From assembly GCA_040437565.1 (NCBI GenBank), contig JBDOQK010000050.1:186001-250000 (forward strand): 64,000 nt of DNA, in the 5' to 3' direction. The DNA comes from Albugo candida (Eukaryota > Oomycota > Peronosporomycetes > Albuginales). The notes below the pieces were generated by a model that saw only the letters and a program-made list of their open reading frames with translations, was not told the DNA's origin and did no database searches. The position numbers and the translations under genes are program-made. Of the stretch, positions 56,656-64,000 are shown in pieces; the stretch's first letter is position 1, and each line of letters begins with the position of its first letter.

Positions 56656-58353
56656 ATGAGAGAGCAGCAAGAAATCAGTTCCTTACAAAATGAAGAATCG
56701 AGTAGCGTTGATCCGAGTCTCACCGGGTCATCTGTAGGGCAGTCTGAAGAAGGATCAGCTCGGCATGAGCGCGACACACGATTATACACACTCCGCGTTG
56801 CATTCGTTGGCAATGTTGACAGCGGTAAATCAAGTTTGATTGGAACTTTGATCAAAGGCGAGCTCGACGATGGTCGAGGATCATCTCGAAAGGCGATTTT
56901 CCGTCACAAACATGAGATCGAAACCGGTCGAACAAGCTCTGTTGCGACAGCATACATCGGATTTGACGTGAATGGAAATCAAATTGTATCGAAACGAGCT
57001 GGAAAGTCTATTCCTTCCGCAGAACTTGCAAGTATTGCAGAGAAACGGATCCAATTGATCGATTTGGCTGGACATGAAAAGTATCTCAAGACGACAGTGT
57101 ATGGGTTGACTGGTATGCAACCAGATATTGTTATTGTCGTGATTGGTGCCAATATGGGTGTCAAGCGGATGACAAAAGAGCATTTGGCCATTGCTGTTGC
57201 TGTGAGTGGCATAATAGCTCGTTATCATCTTGAGAAAACAACCAGTCTAATTCTTTTTGCAGCTTGAAATTCCAATCATTGTTGCCTTGACCAAGATTGA
57301 TATCGCACCGAAAAATGTTGCTTTGGAAACTATGAAAGTTATTCGCCAGTCGCTGAGACGATGTACGTGAACTCCAAGGAATTGGCATCAGTTTGTAACT
57401 CACATCTTCGTATATAACTAGATGGGAAGATGGCCATCACTGTAAGGACTGAAGAACAGGCAGCAAAAGCAGCAGCGAATTTGATTTCAGGTCGTATTGC
57501 TCCGATCTTACCGATATCCAACGTTACTGGAGATGGATTATCGAATTTAAAACATTTCTTCTCTGAGATATCGCCATGTGCTTTGATCAAACGCAATCTT
57601 TCATTGAAATCATCAGGATCTTCGGAAAAATCCGAGAAGGCAAACGAGCATAACAAGGAGATGGATATCAATTTGAATGATAACGTCGAACTTCCTGTGG
57701 ACGAGACGTATCAAGTACCTGGTGTTGGATTCGTCATTGCTGGCACACTTGGTCAAGGAGAAATTAAAGTGAACGATACATTTTTGCTTGGTCCGGACTA
57801 CTATGGGCACTTCCAAAAGGTATCGATACGGAGCATTGAATGCATGTACCTTCCTGTCAAATCGATCTCACAAGGTCAAACAGCGGCAATCGCGGTACGT
57901 CCAGTCAACAAGAAACAAATCATCAATCGCTCTACTTTTCGTAAAGGAATGGTGCTACTCTCTTCAAATATGTGTGTTGACAACTACGTTTCTCATACGT
58001 TTGAAGCACGTGTTATTATATTACACCACCAGACTACAGTAACACTTGGATACCAGCCCATGATAAACTGCAGAACAATCAGACAGACGGCAAAAATCAT
58101 TGCTATCGAGGATCTGTGTCAACATTCAAAACCAGAATCGTTTTCAGGGCAATTATCTGAACAAGATCACGAAGATGTGCCGGCAATTCGAACAGGAGAT
58201 CGCGCTCTGGTACGCTTCAAGTTCATTCATTCACCAGAGTTTCTTCGGAAGGGTATGCGATTTGTGTTTCGTGATGGGCAAGCTAAAGGCATTGGAAAAG
58301 TGATACGATTAATACCAATGGAGAAATATAACAGCAACGAACATAGCACCTAG
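56656..58353 (+). CDS. GTPBP1: GTPBP1/GTPBP2-like translational GTPase
   Basis: Elongation-factor-type GTPase of the GTPBP1/2 family, linked in animals to rescue of stalled ribosomes and mRNA turnover. Three exons: 56656-57201, 57263-57362, 57422-58353; introns 61 and 59 bases; 525 residues. G1 GNVDSGKS at 52-59; then GELDDGRGSSRK and FRHKHEIETGRTSSV, both signature blocks of this subfamily; G3 DLAGHEKYLKTTVYG; G4 TKID. Domains II and III include VPGVGFVIAGTL, LLGPDYYGHF, VKSISQGQTAAIAV, RKGMVLLS and RTGDRALVRFKF. ATG 56656 is chosen to match the family; the frame is open further upstream. Confidence 0.93.
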
Positions 58354-59413
58354 ATATTCAATCGATCAGGTGTAATAGTGGAGAGCTTATAGATCGTCCA
58401 GGAAGCGGCGCGATGCGAATTCAAGTTTGCACGGATGTTCTCATAAAAGAAGTCTCCTCCATCGAATTCAAGTGCAAGGCCTGACAAGAAGATCAAGATT
58501 CTATTCAATCAAACTCTCGACATCTTTTGGTTTCATACTCCAGAAACACTGAGAATTGGTCCACACATTTCGCTGGGAAGGACACTCACAATGCAACTTC
58601 TACATCACTCGATAGCATCGAGATGACGTCTTCGTGTCTCAAATCGATGGTTAACATATTCTGTTCAGAATTTCTCTTGGGGTTGCTCCATATCGCAGAA
58701 ATGTTATTATGGCAGGTATATTTGGCGGAGAGAAGCTTATGTGATCCTTTTTCGTCTTAGAATTTGGCCGGGACAGCACGTTAATGAATGTTTATGATAT
58801 GAATATATATGTATATGCACATACAACTCAAAGCCAGCGAAAGGAGGGCTCGTTTTGTGGAACAAAATTTTTTTGGATACACGCCGATCATACGATGTTG
58901 CGATTTACAATTATGAAGAGACATCTCAGCCGGTCACGATTCTGTAACAAATCAGTTTTTACGTCTTGCATCCCGCCATAGAGCATCGTTCAAAGCTAAA
59001 GGAGNNNNNNNNNNNNNNNNNNNNNNNNNNNNNNNNNNNNNNNNNNNNNNNNNNNNNNNNNNNNNNNNNNNNNNNNNNNNNNNNNNNNNNNNNNNNNNNN
59101 NNNNACAAAATTTTTTTGGATACACGCCGATCATACGATGTTGCGATTTACAATTATGAAGAGACATCTCAGCCGGTCACGATTCTGTAACAAATCAGTT
59201 TTTACGTCTTGCATCCCGCCATAGAGCATCGTTCAAAGCTAAAGGAGTCAGTAAGGCTGAGTGTGTATTCCCAAAGTACGACAAAATTTTTTTTGACGCT
59301 GTCATGAAGACGCTCCCGGTTACCCCTGGGTGGATTGGTGAGCTAGCATAAATACATCACGAGGTTGGAGTTCCAGTAAGAACTTTGCATTGTCTCATTT
59401 ATAAATTTGCCAT
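58354..59413. other. intergenic with a false gap
   Basis: No gene recognised. 58862-59004 (143 bases) is repeated at 59105-59247 around 100 N. A run of T follows ACAAAA near 58862 and again near 59281, which looks like a short dispersed similarity only. Confidence 0.45.
58862..59247. repeat. false gap: 143-base flank repeated around 100 N
   Basis: Bases 58862-59004 equal 59105-59247. Intergenic. Confidence 0.9.
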
Positions 59414-59797
59414 CTACTTTTCCCGTGACTGCAGTAGCCCATGCTCATTGGCGAAAGTTTTGCTGTTGGAAACACGTACTACTGTGCAGAGGCACTTAAT
59501 CGCCGTCATTGTCTTTGCGTACTTCGACTCGCCGTTGTTGATAATCCTTTTAATAAATGCATCTCTCTCACGCATTTTTGCGCTGTGGTCCTTAAGCAAC
59601 CGCTCGATAAAAGCATTTTTTTCGCTTATTTGAGCGGTATGATTATCGACCAAACGCTCAATCATCGCGTCTTTCTCCCGCAATTGCCCATTTTTTGTAT
59701 TAATTGACCGCTCAATCATTGCGTTTTTGTGAGATAATTGCTCACGTTGACGATCGATTTCGGCGCAAAGAGTTTTTACGTCCGTCATTCTGTGCAA
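59414..59797 (-). CDS. small coiled-coil protein with four 18-residue repeats
   Basis: 127 residues, single exon, unrecognised. After MHRMTDVKTLCAEIDRQ the centre consists of four tandem 18-residue units built on K-[ND]-A-[MF]-I-[EK]-R, for example EKDAMIERLVDNHTAQIS and EKNAFIERLLKDHSAKMR. They would form one amphipathic helix, a coiled coil. No signal peptide or membrane segment. The C-terminus (VSNSKTFANEHGLL) leaves the repeat. The ends may be affected by an unseen intron. Isolated between intergenic stretches. Confidence 0.5.
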   Translation of the reverse strand: MHRMTDVKTLCAEIDRQREQLSHKNAMIERSINTKNGQLREKDAMIERLVDNHTAQISEKNAFIERLLKDHSAKMRERDAFIKRIINNGESKYAKTMTAIKCLCTVVRVSNSKTFANEHGLLQSREK

Positions 59798-60812
59798 ACT
59801 GAAGAATGGAGAACGTACATAGTAGCATTGTACAGTTGGGGAGAAGCAGTTGACAAATATTCTTGCAAAAATGGTTGTATCTTGTCGATTGAAGGGATGG
59901 CAACGGCCTATCTGGGAGATTGCCTAAACCGTCTGATGCTGGCTGCTCTTCAATCCCATAAAACGAACCTCGTTGCCGCCGCAAAAGTGCCGTAAATAGA
60001 TTTGAAATGAAAAAATGTGTGCGTCCCAGAGCCAAAATACAAGCTGCGTTCAATTGCAAAAGCTTGATTTACTGTCTCATAAGCTATTTTTTTACAAGGA
60101 TTCCATTTACACTGTTTCTCTGGTTCTTTAACTACCTTCCTTATCCTATCATGAGGCCTTTGCCGTGATGACTTGAGTCTGGCTTCAAATGGATCGTAAG
60201 CTATTATAATTTATGTTGGCGCCTTGCTAGAGAAGATAGAATGGAATTTCAGGCACCAGTCATGACTAAATACTTTAAATCTATCCGTACCATGTCGAAA
60301 AAATAGACATAGGATCCTAATTTGACAAGACTCAAATAGTCTGGCCATTGATGATCGACTCCGATTGTATCCTGGTCAAGCATAGCTGCGCGATCTCCGA
60401 TGATGTTATGTTGACACCGCCAGAATTATCTGTCGATAGAAACACATGTACGTCACTAAATGTTTGTTTTTGTAATGCGGGAGTGCTATACAGTAGCGGG
60501 TCTAAAAGAGTTGAGTCATGGTTTCAAAAAATAGTTTTACAAGGGAAAAAGTCATGAAGGGTGCTGGGCAACTCCTGTCAGGCCTTACAACAGTCGTGAC
60601 ATTGATTGCTCGACCATTGAGATCGGAGAAACCAAAAGCATGTTCCAACAATCCCGTTGATACAACGTATTTGGACGTGGATCGTTCCACTTTGTAGTTC
60701 CCATGTTGGCAATATACAGCACGACGTGCGCAAGTGATTGAGAGAAAAACGCTTGGCGATAAAATTGAACCCAAAAAGGGATGACACATGAATAAAATAT
60801 GCGATTTGGCAG
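59798..60812. other. intergenic
   Basis: 1 kb without a convincing gene. Short open stretches on both strands (for example 60502-60789 minus) have no recognisable content. Confidence 0.45.
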
Positions 60813-63524
60813 CTATGCGATTTTGGTTGTTAAGAAATAAACTAGTAATTTGTCCATTTTTCCGGCACGAATGGCTGATTCCTGCTGAGCTTGCTCTTGT
60901 TCACGAGCGTTTCTTCGTAGCGTCTCCTCCAAAGGTATGATGTCCGACACAACCGGGAGCGGATCACCAGCAAGTGGAATCATGGCTGTATCTTTGTGTG
61001 CAGAAGACGAAGAGGAAGGACCGGTGGTGTTGGATGATGCGTTAGAGTGAGTCGATCGGGTACTAGACGGCACTCTAATATCCTGAAACTCAAGTAAGTC
61101 CACAGAATCGCTCGTATTCGTGACTGTGAAAGTGCTCGTTGACGCAGATGTGACCATTCCGGATGGAATCGAGTACTGTCGATAAGCTCGAGGTCTATAT
61201 TGAGCAACCAAACTTCGACTAAAGACGTACGACAGCTTTTCTGGCGTAAGCATGTTGCTTTGTTGATGTACCAGGACTTCCTTCATGAATGCCAGGATGT
61301 AGATAAAAAGATTGTATCGCAATGGTGGTAGTGCATGTAGCAGTTGACGGCACGTTTGCGCAATATTTCCATGCCCATTAGCGTAAGCGTGTAACAGATG
61401 TTCTTCTCGGATGACATTTCCGTTCAGCGATTGTAGAAATGTAAGGAGAACTTCGGCCATAGAGGGAGCAGTATGTGGTGGAAATGCAGATCCAGTATCC
61501 AACGCTTCCCTCAAAGCTTGTATCTCTACAGGATTCCCCGTCTCAACAAACAGATTTTTTTCGCTCAAAGAAAACTGATACAAATCATCAATCATACGCC
61601 AGAGTTCCTTTGGTATCTGCTGATGGTGGGCATCACAGGTCACTTTCGTCAATTGAGCGCGTCGAATAGGCTCATTATACTGCACAAGCTGCTCAATGGA
61701 GCATCCAAAGCAAGACATTTGATAATCGCCAGAAATGGCGAGAAAGAAGTCGCGGCCATTCTCAACTCGTAGAATTAGCGTGTCCTCCAACGACTCGCTA
61801 CCTTCTGCAAGTTTCTGCGCAGCATCAATATCAACCATCGTATCCATCCGAATCTCTACACTTTCTGTCGGTAGTATCATTCCGTAGCTTGGTGTGACTG
61901 AAATCCAGTTCTTGCAAATTCGAGTATCTTCTAATTTGGGTATGAATCGAAAGTGAGCGACGACATTGCCAATATTTTCGAGAACAAAACGTTTGTGCTG
62001 TGGCACTTGGAATTGAACGTTTGTGAACTGGAATACACCCGTACATTGCACAAGTGAGCGAGAGAGCGTCTTATCCGAGAATGGAGAATCCTCGGCAGCG
62101 TGATGAAGCATCACTACTTTTGGCATGTTTTCGTTCTCCCATCGATCCAGTTGATAGATTATTTCCTTCGTGACGGCTTGTTTCTTTGCTTCTATCTGCT
62201 GTTTGATCTTCACCGTAAAGTGTGCATGCACGGGCTTATGATCCGAAATATCGAGATCCATCATTGCATCATACTTCACATTCTTAACGTGAGTTGGGCA
62301 TTTAGATTTCCATAATACGCGATCACACCACGCGGGTGCTCTTATCTTCTTTTCTGGCCTTCTGTCGTAGCGATTCGTGCCAGCCTGGAACTTGTACGTT
62401 GGTGGAAAATTGATGGAAGCTTCTTCAAAGCCGTAAAATACATTCCCTCGTTTTCTTTCGATTAATAGTTGATCACGAGGTAGTAACCTCTCACAGGACT
62501 GAGAGGATTCGGCCAATTGTAAACACTCTTCTGTCGAGATATCATCAGTGATACGATAATTCAAATCGCCGGCCCAAAAAACAAAATCATGATGAAGAAT
62601 GGATGGTTCCCTTGAGAAGAACTGCGTGGCAGTTTCATTTTTAAAAACAAAGTGCTCATTTTCTTTTTCAAAATCCACTTTAGATAATATGTTGTGGTAG
62701 TCCGCATTTCTGCCAGCAATATTATCGCGATGAGCGGCAAGATGTGAGCAAACAAAACATAAACTGCTGTCATAAAAGCTCATTCGAATGGCAGCACCGC
62801 CTTTGTTACCCATCATTCCCATGATACCGACTCCTGCTGTCGCTCCTGCGACTTCTTTCACATGTTCCCAATGCTCTTTCCTAACAAACACAAGAAGAGA
62901 GATGCCAACCAAATGCTTCTCCAGTACAGGTTTGTACTGATTCTCCGACTCAAACTGAGTGTTGAGTGCATGCAAGATTGTTTCTTCCCAGGCAAGGCTG
63001 CGTTGCACCGAATGATTATTTACCACTACATTGACTGCATTTAGATCCACGATTTCTTGCAGCCCAATTGCGACGATATCCGGAGAAAAAGGCTCGTTTA
63101 TGTGACGACTTCCTCTAACCCACTGCGCAATTTTATGAGCTTCCGTTAAAGCCAAAGGTTTCTTTGCGTTGACATTCCAGGTACCCACGACAACAATGGT
63201 ATCATGAAAACAAGTGTAGGTAGATTCTCGAAGATGTAGCTGCTGTTTGATCCAGTCATCGCGGATGAAAGACATGACCACAGGATTATGATAGCGTCCA
63301 TCCGCTGCAAGAACCGCATCGCCCACGGTAGGAAGAAGAGAATATGAAGACGATGATATAGTTGAAAGGTCTGAATTATCGGAATTTGGAGCAGAAGATG
63401 AGGATTTATGCATTGGATTCCACTCGGTACTTTTCTGTGAGGAGCATCTCACATCCATTACTTCGTTTGTGTTCTGAGATTTTTCCACTCGAATTGAATC
63501 AGTCTCGTCGGATGCAACGTGCAT
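60813..63524 (-). CDS. OCRL/INPP5B-type inositol polyphosphate 5-phosphatase
   Basis: Removes the 5-phosphate from PI(4,5)P2 and related lipids on endosomes and Golgi membranes. 903 residues, no introns. A serine-rich N-terminus precedes the 5-phosphatase domain at about 108-440: GTWNVNAK, GLQEIVDLN, HLAAHRDN, FWAGDLNYRI at 316-325, PAWCDRVLW at 397-405 and SDHKPVHAHF at 427-436. An ASH domain follows (FQFTNVQFQVPQHKRFVLEN), and then a RhoGAP-like domain (IQALREALDTGSAF...RYNLFIYILAFMKEVL). As in OCRL, the catalytic arginine finger of active RhoGAPs is not seen, so it is probably a binding module. ATG 63524 is the only good start. Confidence 0.92.
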   Translation of the reverse strand: MHVASDETDSIRVEKSQNTNEVMDVRCSSQKSTEWNPMHKSSSSAPNSDNSDLSTISSSSYSLLPTVGDAVLAADGRYHNPVVMSFIRDDWIKQQLHLRESTYTCFHDTIVVVGTWNVNAKKPLALTEAHKIAQWVRGSRHINEPFSPDIVAIGLQEIVDLNAVNVVVNNHSVQRSLAWEETILHALNTQFESENQYKPVLEKHLVGISLLVFVRKEHWEHVKEVAGATAGVGIMGMMGNKGGAAIRMSFYDSSLCFVCSHLAAHRDNIAGRNADYHNILSKVDFEKENEHFVFKNETATQFFSREPSILHHDFVFWAGDLNYRITDDISTEECLQLAESSQSCERLLPRDQLLIERKRGNVFYGFEEASINFPPTYKFQAGTNRYDRRPEKKIRAPAWCDRVLWKSKCPTHVKNVKYDAMMDLDISDHKPVHAHFTVKIKQQIEAKKQAVTKEIIYQLDRWENENMPKVVMLHHAAEDSPFSDKTLSRSLVQCTGVFQFTNVQFQVPQHKRFVLENIGNVVAHFRFIPKLEDTRICKNWISVTPSYGMILPTESVEIRMDTMVDIDAAQKLAEGSESLEDTLILRVENGRDFFLAISGDYQMSCFGCSIEQLVQYNEPIRRAQLTKVTCDAHHQQIPKELWRMIDDLYQFSLSEKNLFVETGNPVEIQALREALDTGSAFPPHTAPSMAEVLLTFLQSLNGNVIREEHLLHAYANGHGNIAQTCRQLLHALPPLRYNLFIYILAFMKEVLVHQQSNMLTPEKLSYVFSRSLVAQYRPRAYRQYSIPSGMVTSASTSTFTVTNTSDSVDLLEFQDIRVPSSTRSTHSNASSNTTGPSSSSSAHKDTAMIPLAGDPLPVVSDIIPLEETLRRNAREQEQAQQESAIRAGKMDKLLVYFLTTKIA

Positions 63525-63869
63525 CTTTTATGATCGAAGGTCGAGCCCGAGAAGCTCGCAAAGAACATAAATTGACCGTTGCGACCGTTACTATTTGATT
63601 GTGAATGAATTCCATACACCGTAATTTCGGCATGTCGAATCAACCGAATTTATGTTAACACGTTAAAATTCAAAGTGTAGTCCAGAAATTCGAAAACTGG
63701 CAAGTGTGCGTTGCAGTTTGCGATAAAATAACAGCTTACAAAACCGAAAACGTATCATTTACACGTCGTATCTCCGCCTACCCGACTACAGTCGATATCG
63801 GTTGAAAGAAGCAAGTACGAGCCGATCTTATAATCAATTCATATCTGATACTCATGTACTCATCGACCT
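63525..63869. other. intergenic
   Basis: 345 bases between the 5-phosphatase start and the stop of the transporter fragment at the right edge, both on the minus strand. It should hold the 5-phosphatase promoter. Nothing else seen. Confidence 0.5.
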
Positions 63870-64000
63870 TTAAACACCGACCAGCCCGCGTGCAACTTCC
63901 ACCTCTTCGCCTTGTTGTGATGCAAAGTAGTTGAATATCTGCTCAAGAGTTGTCTGCGAAACAGCATACTCACGTATGTGGCACTCATCTTTTCCCTTCT
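63870..64000 (-). CDS. 3' end of an ABCA-type ABC transporter (partial)
   Basis: The last 42 codons of a gene running in from the right edge, stop TAA at 63872-63870. The peptide includes REYAVSQTTLEQIFNYFA, which is the hallmark end of the second nucleotide-binding domain of ABCA lipid transporters (SVSQTTLEQVFxxFA in animals), followed by an acidic tail EEVEVARGLVGV. The rest lies outside the window. The call rests on that single motif. Confidence 0.75.
   Translation of the reverse strand, partial: KGKDECHIREYAVSQTTLEQIFNYFASQQGEEVEVARGLVGV

Noticed and set aside
60502-60789. 95-codon open stretch on the minus strand downstream of the 5-phosphatase
   Set aside because: No recognisable content, and it sits in a region with overlapping short frames on both strands.

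Overview
The window looks like nuclear DNA of an oomycete, most likely a white-rust pathogen of the genus Albugo. The reasons are: intron-poor genes with introns of about 48 to 61 bases, very short intergenic spaces between housekeeping genes, flagellar and zoospore genes (CEP104, centrin), and secreted proteins without wider relatives. One of these carries the C-x2-C-x5-G motif of the Albugo CCG effector class. Genus is an inference; oomycete is well supported.

Layout. 0.8-2.6 kb: a broken CCG-like secreted gene. 3.5-10.1 kb: a sugar transporter, a LarE-like ATP-dependent sulfur transferase (six exons), ribosomal protein eL27 (four exons, the first only 8 bases long) and a secreted glycosyltransferase-like protein. 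10.4-22.9 kb: one giant intron-free gene (about 4,115 residues) joining a nucleoredoxin-like fold without its catalytic cysteine pair, RanBP2-type zinc fingers, two UBA domains, a DUF3638/DUF3645 helicase-like core and an EF-hand-like segment. 23-33.8 kb: zuotin, a membrane protein, a purple acid phosphatase, CEP104 and Rtf1. 33.8-43.5 kb: an effector-like island with three intact secreted genes and one broken relative, wide spacing, shared upstream motifs and a diverged tandem duplication. 43.6-50.4 kb: CBP20, a three-repeat MYB factor, centrin and NOC2. 51.5-58.4 kb: an EGF-like membrane protein, an unknown protein, MRE11 and a GTPBP1-like GTPase. 58.4-64 kb: a small repeat coiled-coil protein, an OCRL/INPP5B-type inositol phosphatase and the 3' end of an ABCA transporter.

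The assembly needs care. There are 14 gaps, each exactly 100 N. Twelve are flanked by the same 30-344 bases on both sides, so the scaffolder failed to merge overlapping contig ends. The real sequence probably has neither gap nor duplication at these places. Where such a gap falls inside a gene, dropping the N run and one copy leaves one continuous reading frame (10437-22914 is the clearest case). Lengths quoted below use this corrected reading.

How the genes relate: most are unlinked housekeeping functions arranged as close divergent or convergent pairs (LarE/eL27, CEP104/RTF1, MRE11/GTPBP1, CBP20/MYB, centrin/NOC2). The effector-like genes sit apart in longer, gene-poor, duplicated stretches, the usual two-compartment layout of filamentous plant pathogens.
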